Positions 1-9,171 of a stretch of 52,978 bases of DNA are shown here, piece after piece. Source of the stretch: Pelagibacteraceae bacterium AG-325-J17 (lineage in GTDB: Bacteria; Pseudomonadota; Alphaproteobacteria; Pelagibacterales; Pelagibacteraceae). Every line of letters begins with the position of its first letter. The stretch's first letter is position 1. The notes under the pieces were generated by a model. The model was not told where the DNA came from and searched no databases. It worked only from the letters and a program-made list of their open reading frames with translations. The position numbers and the translations under genes were made by a program. Location: NCBI GenBank assembly GCA_003282825.1, contig QBYM01000008.1, positions 1-52,978 of the forward strand. Direction: 5' to 3'.

Positions 1-1139
1 TTATTCTTTCTTGCTGCCAATAAAGCAGATTCATTTACTAAATTAGCAAGATCGGCTCCCGAAAATCCTGGCGTTCCTCTTGCAATAGTTCTCAAATTAA
101 CATCTGGACCCATCTTTATTTTTTTCACATGCACTTTTAAAATTTTTTCTCTTCCAATTATATCTGGATTTGAGACAACAACTTGTCGATCAAATCTTCC
201 TGGTCTTAATAAAGCTGGATCTAATACATCAGGTCTGTTTGTTGCTGCAATTATTATAACACCTTCGTTAGTATCAAAGCCATCCATCTCTACTAAAAGT
301 TGATTAAGTGTTTGCTCTCTTTCATCATTACCCCCACCTAATCCAGCTCCTCTGCTTCTACCTACAGCATCTATCTCATCAATAAAAATAATACATGGAG
401 AATTTTTTTTACCTTGTTCAAACATATCTCTAACTCTTGAAGCCCCAACACCTACGAACATCTCAACAAAGTCTGATCCTGAAATAGTAAAAAAGGGAAC
501 ACCAGCTTCTCCAGCTATTGCCCTTGCAAGTAATGTTTTTCCTGTTCCAGGAGGTCCAACTAATAAAGCTCCTCTTGGAATTTTTCCACCTAAACGACTA
601 AATTTTTTTGGATCTTTTAAAAACTCTACAATTTCTTCAACTTCCTCTTTTGCTTCTTCGACACCTGCAACATCATTAAATGTTACTTTTCCTTTTAACT
701 CATTCATCATTTTTGCTTTTGATCTTCCAAAACCCATGGCTCCACCTTTACCGCCCTGCATTTGTCTCATAAAGAAAATCCAAACAGCTATTAACAACAA
801 CATAGGAAACCAAGAAAGTAAAACGCCAAATAAAGACGGCATTTTTTCTTCCAATGGTGCAGCAGAAATACTTACTCCTTTTTCTGATAGTTTTTCGATT
901 AAATTAGGGTCGTTAGGTGAATAAGTTGTAAAACTATTTCCATTTGAATAAACTCCCTTAATATTGTTGCCTTGAATTTCTACTTTTAAAACTTCACCAT
1001 TATCAACTGAAGTCAAAAATTCTGAAAATATTACTTTATCAGCTCCTCTTACATTTGACTGAGGATTTTTAAACATATTATAAAGGCCAATAGTTAGAAA
1101 AACTATTATTCCCCACAAAGCAATATTTTTTATATTCAT
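1..1139 (-). CDS. ftsH: ATP-dependent zinc metalloprotease FtsH (3' part lies outside the window)
   Basis: Membrane-anchored AAA+ protease that degrades misfolded and regulatory membrane and cytoplasmic proteins. The first 379 residues are visible, read from the ATG at 1139. They show an N-terminal membrane segment (about 5-22), a periplasmic part, and a second membrane segment (about 103-124). The AAA module follows, with Walker A GPPGTGKT at 195-202, Walker B ending in DE at 254-255 and the [19 protein letters not shown] second region of homology. The HEXXH zinc-protease domain is beyond the window edge, so its intactness cannot be judged. It follows tilS on the same strand with a 65-bp gap, the usual tilS-ftsH order in proteobacteria. 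Confidence 0.97.
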   Translation of the reverse strand, partial: MNIKNIALWGIIVFLTIGLYNMFKNPQSNVRGADKVIFSEFLTSVDNGEVLKVEIQGNNIKGVYSNGNSFTTYSPNDPNLIEKLSEKGVSISAAPLEEKMPSLFGVLLSWFPMLLLIAVWIFFMRQMQGGKGGAMGFGRSKAKMMNELKGKVTFNDVAGVEEAKEEVEEIVEFLKDPKKFSRLGGKIPRGALLVGPPGTGKTLLARAIAGEAGVPFFTISGSDFVEMFVGVGASRVRDMFEQGKKNSPCIIFIDEIDAVGRSRGAGLGGGNDEREQTLNQLLVEMDGFDTNEGVIIIAATNRPDVLDPALLRPGRFDRQVVVSNPDIIGREKILKVHVKKIKMGPDVNLRTIARGTPGFSGADLANLVNESALLAARKN

Positions 1140-1204
1140 AACTATAAAATAAGAATTATTACAAATTTAACAAGTGGCAATTTGGTATAAAGCCATAATA
1201 TTTA

Positions 1205-2230
1205 CTATTCTTTTGAGATAATTATTGTACGATTAACCTTTTCAACAATACAACCACCTAATGTCGACCTAAATAACCTATTATTTTGGATATCGTGAAT
1301 TATTTTATCTAATTTTTTTCCTCTTACAGAGTAATATCTCCCACTAATCTTTTTTAATGAGTCTGACAGTCCTCGAAAAACTACTTCGTAAGACTTAAGA
1401 AAAAAACTTTTATTTAGAATTAATCTTTTATCTTTATTTGAATAAAAAGTATTTTGTCTTAAATTTTCAGCTACATAAAAATTTATTACATTATTTGAAT
1501 ATTTTAAATTCTTGATTGTTGTTAAAAATTTATTCGTATCAAAACCATCTTTTTTTAATTCTTTAATTAATTTTCTAATCCTGACTCTTTGAAATTTTTC
1601 ATCATTATTCGATGGATCTTTTATATAAAAATCAAATACTTTTTTAGAAACTAGAATTAAATCATCTTTTTTTTGATCAATTAAAGGTCTGTATATATTC
1701 ATTTTGTCAATTTTGCTTTTTTTATCCATTGAGACTAAGCCCTTTAATCCTGAGCCCCTAACCATTCTTATGAAAAAATTTTCTATTAAATCATCTTGAT
1801 GATGTCCAACTAACAAACTTTTAATTTTATATTTTTCACATCGATCATTTATCAATTGGTATCTAGCTTTTCTAGCAATAGACTGAATATTATTTTTAGG
1901 TTTTTTACCTTTCCAAGTTAATATCTCCAAATTTATAGAAGCTCTTCTTAAAATCTTTTGAACAGCTTTTGCTTCCTTAGTTGACTCTGGTCTAAGCTTG
2001 TGATCAACAATAAAAAATTTTGGATTAATTTTTCTTTTTAAAGAATAAATTTGAGCTAAAAAAGCTAAAGCCAGGCTGTCAGGTCCTCCAGATAAAGCAA
2101 CTCCAAAATTTTCATTGATATTCAAAGATTTTTCAAATCTTTTATATATCGGTTTTACCTCTTTATCTTTTAATTTATCTCTAAAAAAATTATGAATTTT
2201 GATTTTTACACTCAAATTTTTGTGACTCAT
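1205..2230 (-). CDS. tilS: tRNA(Ile)-lysidine synthase TilS
   Basis: Uses ATP and lysine to convert C34 of the CAU-anticodon tRNA-Ile to lysidine, so that it reads AUA. AUA is common in this AT-rich genome. The PP-loop SGGPDS is at residues 47-52 and the second N-type ATP pyrophosphatase motif HHQDD at 143-147, followed by RGSGLKGL. At 341 aa it is short of the E. coli enzyme (about 430 aa) but has the whole catalytic half. The ATG at 2230 overlaps the 3' end of cpoB by 41 bp. The first 40 residues are weakly constrained, so a later start is possible, but no later Met precedes the PP-loop. Confidence 0.93.
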   Translation of the reverse strand: MSHKNLSVKIKIHNFFRDKLKDKEVKPIYKRFEKSLNINENFGVALSGGPDSLALAFLAQIYSLKRKINPKFFIVDHKLRPESTKEAKAVQKILRRASINLEILTWKGKKPKNNIQSIARKARYQLINDRCEKYKIKSLLVGHHQDDLIENFFIRMVRGSGLKGLVSMDKKSKIDKMNIYRPLIDQKKDDLILVSKKVFDFYIKDPSNNDEKFQRVRIRKLIKELKKDGFDTNKFLTTIKNLKYSNNVINFYVAENLRQNTFYSNKDKRLILNKSFFLKSYEVVFRGLSDSLKKISGRYYSVRGKKLDKIIHDIQNNRLFRSTLGGCIVEKVNRTIIISKE

Positions 2231-3185
2231 ATTTGGCTTTTTGGATCACAGATTGATTAGCATTAGGATATTGTTTTTCTACCCCATTAATCATTTTACA
2301 TCCTTGATCTTTTTCTCCTATTTGAACCATGGATACACCAAGCTTCAATAAATTTATAGGAGCTTTTTCCCCTTTTGGATATTTTTGATATCCTTCTAAG
2401 TATGCTGAAGCTGCATCAGTGTATAGTTGTCTAATTCTAAATGTTTCTGCATACCAATATTGTGCATTTCCTGCCAAATTGTGTTCTGGATTTGTATTAA
2501 CAAATTCTCTAAAGGCTCTCTCTGCTGTTGAATAATCTCCAACTTTTAAAAAACTTGTTGCAAATTTATATTGTTTATCTGGTGTTTCATCTGGAAGAAT
2601 TTTTTCTTCAGCTTGAAAAGTTTCAGTTACAATAGAAGCAGTAGTATCAATCGATTGTGTTTGCTGTGTAGTATCACTTGGTGTGGAATCTTTATAAGAT
2701 ATAGAGCCTAGATCTTGAGGCTCAGAACTACCAGGTAAAATTTCATTAGAATTATCATTATTCTTCTTTGTAATTTTTTTAGTAGTTTCTCCAGAGGATA
2801 GTCCTGCTTCCAAGTCTTGAAATCTGATTTGATTATCTGCTTGAACTTTTGACATTCTATTTGATAATTTATCAATTTTAAAATTAACTTCTTCAAACTT
2901 ATTTGTAAGTTGTTGAAATTGATTTTCAATTTCTGAAAGTTTTAATAGATGTCTTGTTAAGACATCTTCAGAATTATCTACTGAACTGACATTTAAATTA
3001 TCAATACTTTTATTATCTAATTCTACTGACCCTGAATAGACAGCTTTTTCTAAAGTTTTAATATCTTTTTGAAGTTGGTCTAATATTTCATAAATATTGT
3101 GATTATCTGCAAATGAATTAGATGTTAAAAAAAAATTTAATATAAAAGTAAATATTACAGTCTTAATACTGGATGAATATTTCAT
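2190..3185 (-). CDS. cpoB: Tol-Pal-associated periplasmic protein CpoB (YbgF)
   Basis: Periplasmic partner of TolA that links outer-membrane constriction to septal peptidoglycan synthesis. The 331-aa product has a signal peptide (about 1-26, ending SNSFA), a Q/N-rich coiled coil about 80-120, a low-complexity S/T/D-rich linker to about 200, and a C-terminal TPR block about 205-325 with YbgF-type repeats such as YSTAERAFREFV and YWYAETFRIR. It closes the tolQRAB-pal-cpoB cluster. It is separated from pal by a perfect intrinsic terminator and overlaps tilS by 41 bp. The start is the ATG at 3185. Confidence 0.93.
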   Translation of the reverse strand: MKYSSSIKTVIFTFILNFFLTSNSFADNHNIYEILDQLQKDIKTLEKAVYSGSVELDNKSIDNLNVSSVDNSEDVLTRHLLKLSEIENQFQQLTNKFEEVNFKIDKLSNRMSKVQADNQIRFQDLEAGLSSGETTKKITKKNNDNSNEILPGSSEPQDLGSISYKDSTPSDTTQQTQSIDTTASIVTETFQAEEKILPDETPDKQYKFATSFLKVGDYSTAERAFREFVNTNPEHNLAGNAQYWYAETFRIRQLYTDAASAYLEGYQKYPKGEKAPINLLKLGVSMVQIGEKDQGCKMINGVEKQYPNANQSVIQKAKYESQKFECKNQNS

Positions 3186-3217
3186 GATTAAACTTATGAT
3201 TAAAATAATGGCAAAAA

Positions 3218-3252
3218 AAAGACCCTTGAAAAGTTAATGTTCAAGGGTCTTT
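3218..3252 (-). terminator. Intrinsic terminator or attenuator between pal and cpoB
   Basis: A perfect 13-bp inverted repeat (AAAGACCCTTGAA at 3218-3230 with TTCAAGGGTCTTT at 3240-3252) encloses a 9-nt loop. On the minus strand the stem runs straight into eight T residues (3213-3220 on the plus strand are A). This is a textbook Rho-independent terminator for minus-strand transcription leaving pal. It stands only about 30 bp before the cpoB start, so cpoB-tilS-ftsH need either read-through or a promoter inside this small gap. Confidence 0.9.
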
Positions 3253-3263
3253 AAATATTAAAA

Positions 3264-3743
3264 TTAATTTGCTTTTACTGAAACAGATCTTCTATTTTTT
3301 GACCAAGATAGAGGGTTAGAACCTGAGTCTACTGGTCTCTCTTTTCCATAACTTAAAACTGAAATTCTGTCTGAAGAAATTCCATAAGTCATTAGATAAT
3401 CTTTAGCAGCGTTAGCACGTCTTTCACCAAGTGCTAAGTTATATTCTCTTGTTCCTCTTTCGTCTGCATGTCCTTCTAAGACAATAGTAATACTAGAATT
3501 TTTTCTTAACCACGCAGCTTGTTTTCTTAAAGTCTCTCTTGAAGCAGTTGTTAACACTGATTCATTTGTTGCAAAGAAAACTCTGTCAGGAACTCCTGAT
3601 GCTAGGTATTCAACTGTGTCTTTACCAGTGTAGACATCACCTTGCATTTGTCCTGATGATTTTTTTGATGTTGCGCAGGCCGATAATGCTAAACACGCTA
3701 TTGTAACTAAAAAAGCGTTTTTTAGAATTTTGTTTAATTTCAT
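3264..3743 (-). CDS. pal: Peptidoglycan-associated lipoprotein Pal
   Basis: Outer-membrane lipoprotein that binds peptidoglycan and TolB. The ATG at 3743 is chosen because AAGGAG lies 6 nt upstream. An in-frame ATG 14 codons earlier would spoil the signal peptide. From 3743 the protein has 159 aa with a lipobox LSAC and acylated Cys23. The C-terminal OmpA-like domain (about 60-155) includes EGHADERGTREYN and LGERRA, the peptidoglycan-binding loop. It sits between tolB and cpoB as usual, and the terminator at 3218-3252 follows immediately. Confidence 0.96.
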   Translation of the reverse strand: MKLNKILKNAFLVTIACLALSACATSKKSSGQMQGDVYTGKDTVEYLASGVPDRVFFATNESVLTTASRETLRKQAAWLRKNSSITIVLEGHADERGTREYNLALGERRANAAKDYLMTYGISSDRISVLSYGKERPVDSGSNPLSWSKNRRSVSVKAN

Positions 3744-3760
3744 TAATACTCCTTGGTCAA
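3741..3760 (-). promoter_or_regulatory. Ribosome binding site that sets the pal start
   Basis: Upstream of the ATG at 3743 the minus strand reads AAGGAGTATTA-ATG, a near-consensus Shine-Dalgarno at ideal spacing. No comparable site precedes the in-frame ATG at 3785. This supports the shorter Pal with a normal lipoprotein signal peptide. Confidence 0.85.
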
Positions 3761-3828
3761 TATTTCTTATATTTAACTTTTTCACAACTAATTAGATGTT
3801 TCAAGTATAAAAATCAAGATATTTTAGG

Positions 3829-5169
3829 TTAATTACTTAATAAAGATGACCATGATGGGTCTGATGCATCTGTCGGAGTGTTTACTAACCTCTCATTATA
3901 GCCTGTTAAATCTATAGACCATAATTTAGCAGAAAAACCTTCTCCTTTGGTATCTGTTTTAGTCTCTCTATAAAAGATTAAAACTCTTCCATTAGGCGAC
4001 CAAGACGGAGCTTCTTGATAAAAATTTTCTGTCAATAATCTTTCACCTTTTCCATCAGTTCTCATAACTCCTATATAAAATTTACCTTTATGTAATTTTG
4101 TAAAAGCAATTAGATCTCCTCGTGGTGACCAAACAGGAGTACCATAAAGACCTTTGCCAAATGAAATTCTTTTTACATTACTTCCGTCACTTTTCATTAC
4201 ATAAATCTGCTGGTATCCACTTCTGTCTGAATTAAAACAAATATATTTTCCATCAGGTGAGTATGATGGTGAAGTATCAATTGAAGGATGATTGGTAATT
4301 TTTTCTACAATTCTATTTTCTAAATCCATTGTATAAATTTCTGAATTTCCATCTTTTGCAAAACTCATTATTATTTTTTTTCCGTCTGGAGAAAATCTTG
4401 GAGCAAATGTCATTCCTGGAAAATCTCCAACGACTTCTTGAATACCTGTCTCTATGTCTAATAAATATACTCTTGGTAAGTTTCTAAAATAAGATAAGTA
4501 AGTAACCATTTGACTAGTTGGATTAAATCTAGGAGTTAAGACAAGCTCATTTCCTAATGTTAAGAATTTATTATTTGCTCCATCTTGATCCATTATTGCA
4601 AGTTTTTTTATTCTTTTTGTTTTTGGACCCTCTTCAGCTACATAAATTATTCTAGTATCAAAATAACCTTTCTCTCCCGTCAAACGTTCATATACCTTAT
4701 CAGTAATAATATGCCCTACGCGTCTCCAATTATTGGGTACAGTTGTAAAAGCAAGTGCCATCATTTCTTTACCTGCAAGCACATCCCACAATCTAAATTC
4801 AACTCTTAACTTTTCATTAACAAAACTTACTTTTCCAGTGATTAAAGCTTGAGCTTTAATTAAATTCCAGTCTTCAAATCTTGGTTTCAAATTTGCTATA
4901 TCAGGTGCTTGTAGAAAAGCATCTTTATTTAAAGGATTAAATAAACCTGATATTTTTAAATTATTTTCAATTACTAAAGAAATTTCTGAACCTATATTTT
5001 TTTTCTTCAAAATTTTTTCAAAATTTTGTTTTGATTCATTATCAATTGACAAGGGAGAAACTGCTATTGGGAGTGGGTTTAAATTTCCTCTTGTAATATC
5101 AACTTCTATTAATGCTAATGAATTAGTTGGTATAAATAATATTAAAAATAAAGTTAAATATTTATTCAT
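3829..5169 (-). CDS. tolB: Tol-Pal system periplasmic protein TolB
   Basis: Periplasmic beta-propeller that bridges Pal and TolA during outer-membrane invagination. At 446 aa it has normal length. A signal peptide (about 1-19) is followed by an N-terminal alpha/beta domain (to about 160) with LITGKVSF and the six-bladed propeller with repeated PxFSPDGK-type blades ([32 protein letters not shown]). The start is the ATG at 5169, 9 bp after the tolA stop. Confidence 0.97.
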   Translation of the reverse strand: MNKYLTLFLILFIPTNSLALIEVDITRGNLNPLPIAVSPLSIDNESKQNFEKILKKKNIGSEISLVIENNLKISGLFNPLNKDAFLQAPDIANLKPRFEDWNLIKAQALITGKVSFVNEKLRVEFRLWDVLAGKEMMALAFTTVPNNWRRVGHIITDKVYERLTGEKGYFDTRIIYVAEEGPKTKRIKKLAIMDQDGANNKFLTLGNELVLTPRFNPTSQMVTYLSYFRNLPRVYLLDIETGIQEVVGDFPGMTFAPRFSPDGKKIIMSFAKDGNSEIYTMDLENRIVEKITNHPSIDTSPSYSPDGKYICFNSDRSGYQQIYVMKSDGSNVKRISFGKGLYGTPVWSPRGDLIAFTKLHKGKFYIGVMRTDGKGERLLTENFYQEAPSWSPNGRVLIFYRETKTDTKGEGFSAKLWSIDLTGYNERLVNTPTDASDPSWSSLLSN

Positions 5170-5178
5170 AAAAGTATA

Positions 5179-5988
5179 TTAACCTTCTAACATCTCCCTT
5201 GCATCAAAATTAAGTTGTAATTCTTTCCATCTTTCATATCCAGTTGAGGGCACTCTTAGAGGCTGACACAATTTAATTGCTCTTAAAGCACTTTCTGCTA
5301 AAACTTTATAAAAACCTTGGCCTGGTTTATTCATTCTTGCGTGATCTAGTATTTCTGATTGAGAAATTGTACCATCAGGATTTAATTGAAGTTTAATTCT
5401 CACTAGTAAATTTTCATTATAAGGCAGGCCTAGAGGTATGCTCCAACATCCAAATATTTGCGCTTTTAGTGCATCTTCTTCACTTAAAGATAATCCAATA
5501 CTTTCAATACTCTTCTGTTGATCTTGAGTTATTTTATCAGTCTTTTTGGATGTTTCAGAAGTTTCAATTTTAGATTTATCAATTAAAGCTGCTATATTAT
5601 TTGGATCAAATAGTTCTTTTTTTTCAAATTCAGATACTTGTTTAATTTCGTCATCAATTTTTTCTGGATTTTGTTTATCCTCTTTTATTTTTTCAACTTT
5701 TTTTACTTTATCATCAGGCATTGGAATAGAGTCAGGTTTTATTTTTTTAACTTTTTTTGGTGGAGCCTGTTCAGAAACTAACTTTTTTTCTTTTTCTTTA
5801 ATCTTTTCAATTATCTTTTTTGCTTTTGGTGCAAATGGAATATTTGTTTTATCTGTGATTTGTATAAGCTCAACAGACACTATAGGAGGTAAATCAATGG
5901 GTTTTTTTGCCAGAAAAGGTAAGCTGAGAGCTGTAATCATAATTAAAACTAAATGTAAAACAGAAGAGATGATGATGCTTCTATTCAC
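5179..5988 (-). CDS. tolA: Cell envelope protein TolA
   Basis: Inner-membrane-anchored energy transducer of the Tol-Pal machine. The 269-aa protein has one N-terminal membrane helix (about 4-25), a highly charged K/E-rich domain II (about 55-150), and a C-terminal domain III (about 175-269). Domain III has two cysteines (FGCWSIPL and IKLCQPLR) that could form the family disulfide. The TonB-like N-terminal rod makes homology weak outside domain III. Its place between tolR (5-bp gap) and tolB (9-bp gap) makes the call secure. Confidence 0.92.
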   Translation of the reverse strand: MNRSIIISSVLHLVLIMITALSLPFLAKKPIDLPPIVSVELIQITDKTNIPFAPKAKKIIEKIKEKEKKLVSEQAPPKKVKKIKPDSIPMPDDKVKKVEKIKEDKQNPEKIDDEIKQVSEFEKKELFDPNNIAALIDKSKIETSETSKKTDKITQDQQKSIESIGLSLSEEDALKAQIFGCWSIPLGLPYNENLLVRIKLQLNPDGTISQSEILDHARMNKPGQGFYKVLAESALRAIKLCQPLRVPSTGYERWKELQLNFDAREMLEG

Positions 5989-5993
5989 TTTTT

Positions 5994-6410
5994 TTACCTC
6001 TCTTTATATGGCTCAGATATCAGTGCTACTTTTGTGAAACCTGAGCCAGACAATAAGCCCATTATTTCAAGTACTCTTCCATAATTAATTGTTTTATCAC
6101 CCCTTACATAAATTCTTGTATCAGTTCTGTTTTTTGAAACAGCTAAAACTTTTGCTATAATCTTTTCATATTCTACTTTTGACTCTTGTATAAAGATTTC
6201 ACCTTTAGAATTGATAGTTAAAGTTAAAGGCTCAACCTCCTCGGGTAAAGAGTCAGCGGAACTTTCAGGTAAATCAACTTGAACTCCAACAGTTAATAAC
6301 GGTGCAGTAACCATAAAAATAATTAGAAGTACCAACATGACATCCACAAATGGAGTAACATTTATTTCGCTCATTGGTTCTTTAGATGAACGATTAAATT
6401 TAAAAGCCAT
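5994..6410 (-). CDS. tolR: Biopolymer transport protein TolR (ExbD family)
   Basis: Subunit of the TolQ-TolR proton channel that drives TolA. The 138-aa protein has a short cytosolic N-terminus, a single membrane helix about 20-41 with the proton-conducting Asp in NVTPFVDVMLV (D23), and a periplasmic ExbD domain ending in SGFTKVALISEP. The start follows the tolQ stop by 2 bp, indicating translational coupling. Confidence 0.97.
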   Translation of the reverse strand: MAFKFNRSSKEPMSEINVTPFVDVMLVLLIIFMVTAPLLTVGVQVDLPESSADSLPEEVEPLTLTINSKGEIFIQESKVEYEKIIAKVLAVSKNRTDTRIYVRGDKTINYGRVLEIMGLLSGSGFTKVALISEPYKER

Positions 6411-6412
6411 TT

Positions 6413-7087
6413 TTAAATTATAGTTAAAAATCTTTTTGAAAAATTTTCTAATTTTTTAGAATATAAAATTGAGTCATTATTAAACTTATTATAAGCGATA
6501 ACTGCCGGAATTGCGGCCAATAATCCTAAAGCAGTTGCAAATAATGCTTCGGCAATACCTGGGGCAACTATAGCTAAACTTGTGTTTCTCGAGATTGCAA
6601 TAGACTGAAATGAATTCATAATTCCCCAGACTGTTCCAAATAAACCAATAAAGGGAGCTGTAGAACCAACCGTAGCTAAAAAAGTATAACCTTTACCAAT
6701 CTTTGACATTTGTTTTTCTATACCTGTTTCCAGCATTGTTGTCATTCTCTCATGTAAATCTATTTTTGATTTTCTTTTCAATAAGTTTTGCATAGCATCT
6801 TTAAAAACTAGTGCCATTGGATCTTCAATATTTCCTGGAAGGTTGTTATAAAATGATTCTGCTGATTTAGAATTCCAAAATTTTGTTTCAAATTCTTCTG
6901 TGGTTTGGTTTATTTTTTTGAATAATCTAAACTTTTCTATAATTACTGCCCAAGAGTAAATAGAACAGACTATAAGTATAATTATTACACTTTTAACTAT
7001 AATATCTGCTCGTATAAAAAGACTTAACAGAGAAAAGTCAGTGTTTGACGCTAATCCTACTGCTTGAGATGAAATATCAGCTTCCAT
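6413..7087 (-). CDS. tolQ: Tol-Pal proton channel subunit TolQ (MotA/ExbB family)
   Basis: Inner-membrane proton-channel subunit. The 224-aa protein has three membrane segments (about 28-47, 135-157 and 168-193). The conserved ExbB/TolQ block contains IGLFGTVWGIMNSF and the IAEALFATALGLLAAIPAV helix. It is the first gene of tolQRAB-pal. The gap upstream to the RuvC-like gene is 51 bp, and ybgC, often found before tolQ, is absent. Confidence 0.97.
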   Translation of the reverse strand: MEADISSQAVGLASNTDFSLLSLFIRADIIVKSVIIILIVCSIYSWAVIIEKFRLFKKINQTTEEFETKFWNSKSAESFYNNLPGNIEDPMALVFKDAMQNLLKRKSKIDLHERMTTMLETGIEKQMSKIGKGYTFLATVGSTAPFIGLFGTVWGIMNSFQSIAISRNTSLAIVAPGIAEALFATALGLLAAIPAVIAYNKFNNDSILYSKKLENFSKRFLTII

Positions 7088-7138
7088 AATGCCTTCTCAC
7101 ACTTAATTGTGTCATGAATTTGTCTTTAATTTTGAAAA

Positions 7139-7633
7139 TTATTCCTCTAATTTATAGGTTTCGTAATAAAAACTAGCAATTAATATTGCATCTGCTTTAT
7201 TAGAATCTTTTTTTTTTGAAAGTTGCGAAGAAAAATATGGAAACATCTCTATAACTTTGGTCCTACTGGCATCTTTTTCTGATTTAATTAAGCCAAAATA
7301 TTTTTTCCATTTAGCAGGTCTTACAAAATACATTGGTAATTGCATGGCAGAACATATTCCTTTCAAAATACCAAAAGATTGTCCAAAGTTAAACATACTT
7401 GTCACCCCTTGTCCGGGCATTGCTGATACTTGTTCAATTATTACTCTAAGATTTTGTTTTTCAATTCCTCTTATTTTTGTTGAAATCTCATTATAAATTT
7501 GAGCACCATTAACTTGTTTTTTATTTTTTTTTCCATCGGTCATTGTAGGCATTTCAAGAACATCTAGAATTTTACCATCCTCAAAAAAACAAATTGATCC
7601 AGATATACCAGGATCTATACCAATAATTAGCAT
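7139..7633 (-). CDS. RuvC-like Holliday-junction resolvase (divergent, RNase H fold)
   Basis: Probable junction-resolving endonuclease of the RuvC/RNase H superfamily. The 164-aa length and the acidic residues fit: D7 in GIDPGISGS, E67 in VIIEQ and D148 in KADAILIA. The position equivalent to E. coli Asp138 appears to be Asn145. The N-terminal GISGSI and the internal FNFGQSFGILKGI resemble phage and organellar RuvC-like proteins more than the canonical enzyme. It lies upstream of tolQ, where many proteobacteria have ruvCAB, but ruvA and ruvB are not present. I therefore leave the symbol blank. Homology at fold level is likely; the exact function is inferred. Confidence 0.75.
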   Translation of the reverse strand: MLIIGIDPGISGSICFFEDGKILDVLEMPTMTDGKKNKKQVNGAQIYNEISTKIRGIEKQNLRVIIEQVSAMPGQGVTSMFNFGQSFGILKGICSAMQLPMYFVRPAKWKKYFGLIKSEKDASRTKVIEMFPYFSSQLSKKKDSNKADAILIASFYYETYKLEE

Positions 7634-7636
7634 AAT

Positions 7637-8359
7637 CTATTTTAAAAATTTAGCATTTGAGTAAATATTTTGTACATCTTCATCTTCCTCTAGTGTCTCA
7701 AAAAAATTGACTAAATCATCAGTTCTTTCTTTAGATATCTGAACACTATTAAATGGTATCCATTCAATTTCAGTTGATATAAAATTACTTATCTTTTTTT
7801 CCAATTCTTTTTTTACATTATATATATCATTTACTGTACATTGTATTTCATGATAAAGATCTTCTGATTTACATTCTTGAGCACCAGCTTCTATTGCTAA
7901 TTCAAAAATTTCTTCCTCATTTATCTCTGATTTATCTACTTTAATTATACCTAATTGAGTAAAATTATGAGAGGCAGAACCCTGTGTCCCAAGACTTCCA
8001 CCTGCTTTTTGAAAAATAGTCCTAATATTTGATGCAGTCCTATTTTTATTTTCAGTAAGTGTTTCCACAATTACTGCCACCTTATCGGGGCCAAAACCTT
8101 CATATCTTAAACTCTCAAAGTTTAACTCATTATTAATTGATGATTTATCAATAGCTCTTACAATATTATCTTTAGGCATATTTGCAGATCTAGCTGCTTG
8201 GATTGCTGATCTTAACCTAGGATTCATAACTGGATCCTTATCCCCAAGCTTTGCTGCTACTGTTATTTCTTTAGATAATTTTGAAAAAATTTTAGATCTT
8301 TGCTTATCAGCCTTACCTTTTTTATGCTTAATTCCTGCCCAATGTGAATGTCCCGCCAT
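7637..8359 (-). CDS. yebC: YebC/PmpR family regulatory protein
   Basis: The YebC family acts as DNA-binding regulators and, in more recent work, as ribosome-associated factors easing proline-rich translation. The 240-aa product starts with the invariant MAGHSHWAGIKHKKGKADKQ and carries ENKNRTASNIRTIFQKAGG, both family signatures. Three bp separate it from the RuvC-like gene, echoing the common yebC-ruvC pairing. The start is the ATG at 8359. Confidence 0.96.
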   Translation of the reverse strand: MAGHSHWAGIKHKKGKADKQRSKIFSKLSKEITVAAKLGDKDPVMNPRLRSAIQAARSANMPKDNIVRAIDKSSINNELNFESLRYEGFGPDKVAVIVETLTENKNRTASNIRTIFQKAGGSLGTQGSASHNFTQLGIIKVDKSEINEEEIFELAIEAGAQECKSEDLYHEIQCTVNDIYNVKKELEKKISNFISTEIEWIPFNSVQISKERTDDLVNFFETLEEDEDVQNIYSNAKFLK

Positions 8360-8367
8360 GAGTTAAA

Positions 8368-9171
8368 TTAAGTTCCCTTTAATTGACCGCCAAAAATATA
8401 ACTATCAACTTTATTGGCCAAACCAGTTTCTATATTACAATCTACTATTACACCGCTTAAAGTAGCATCACCATTAGCAGGAAAATGTTTAACTGAATCT
8501 TTTTTTAAAAATCTATTTATTGAATTATCTTTATTCATTCCAATCACTGAGTCATAATCACCACACATTCCTGCATCTGTTTGGTATGCTGTACCATTTT
8601 TTAAAACTCTAGCATCATTGGTTGGTATGTGTGTATGAGTTCCAACTACAAGAGTTGCTTTTCCATCAAAGAAATGTCCTATTGCATTTTTTTCACTTGT
8701 AATTTCTCCATGAAAATCAACTATAAGAAAATCATAATCTTTTTTTAATTTATGTTTTTCAGTAAATATTTTTGAGATTTCAAAAACATCATCACATTTT
8801 TTCATAAAAACATTACCCATTAAATTTAGAACACCTATTTTTATATTTTCTTTAGTCGTATAAACTCCAAATCCATCACCTGGTGCAGGTTCAAATAGAT
8901 TTTTTGGACGAAGTAATCGATTCTCTTTATCGATAAAATTCATGATCTCTTTTTGATCCCAAACATGATTTCCAGTAGTAATAACATTAACACCACTTTT
9001 AAAAAAATCTTCACAAATTTCTTTAGTTAATCCTATACCTTCTTCAGCAGCATTTTCAGCATTTACAATTACAAAATCAATTTTTTTTTTTTTAATTTGA
9101 TCTTGAAGATTGTTTTGAATTTTTAAACAACCAGTAATTCCAACAACATCCCCTAAAAATAATATTCTCAT
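8368..9171 (-). CDS. YmdB-type metallophosphoesterase (TIGR00282 family)
   Basis: Calcineurin-like phosphoesterase related to Bacillus YmdB, a cyclic-nucleotide phosphodiesterase in that organism. Metal-binding motifs are in order: LGDVVG near residue 6, NAENAAEEG, TTGNHVWDQKE, DFHGEITSEK and GTHTHIPTND. The 267-aa length is normal. It abuts the cyclo-ligase gene with no gap. An A13 homopolymer (T at 9081-9093) lies inside the coding strand. The physiological substrate is unknown here. Confidence 0.9.
   Translation of the reverse strand: MRILFLGDVVGITGCLKIQNNLQDQIKKKKIDFVIVNAENAAEEGIGLTKEICEDFFKSGVNVITTGNHVWDQKEIMNFIDKENRLLRPKNLFEPAPGDGFGVYTTKENIKIGVLNLMGNVFMKKCDDVFEISKIFTEKHKLKKDYDFLIVDFHGEITSEKNAIGHFFDGKATLVVGTHTHIPTNDARVLKNGTAYQTDAGMCGDYDSVIGMNKDNSINRFLKKDSVKHFPANGDATLSGVIVDCNIETGLANKVDSYIFGGQLKGT

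Noticed and set aside
1140..1204. Promoter for ftsH in the 65-bp gap after tilS
   Set aside because: TTGCCA and several AT-rich -10 candidates exist, but none pairs at convincing spacing.
5546..6037. 163-codon open frame on the plus strand opposite tolA/tolR
   Set aside because: It mirrors the K/E-rich tolA coding strand (F/S-rich translation), has no homology features, and lies fully inside well-supported minus-strand genes.
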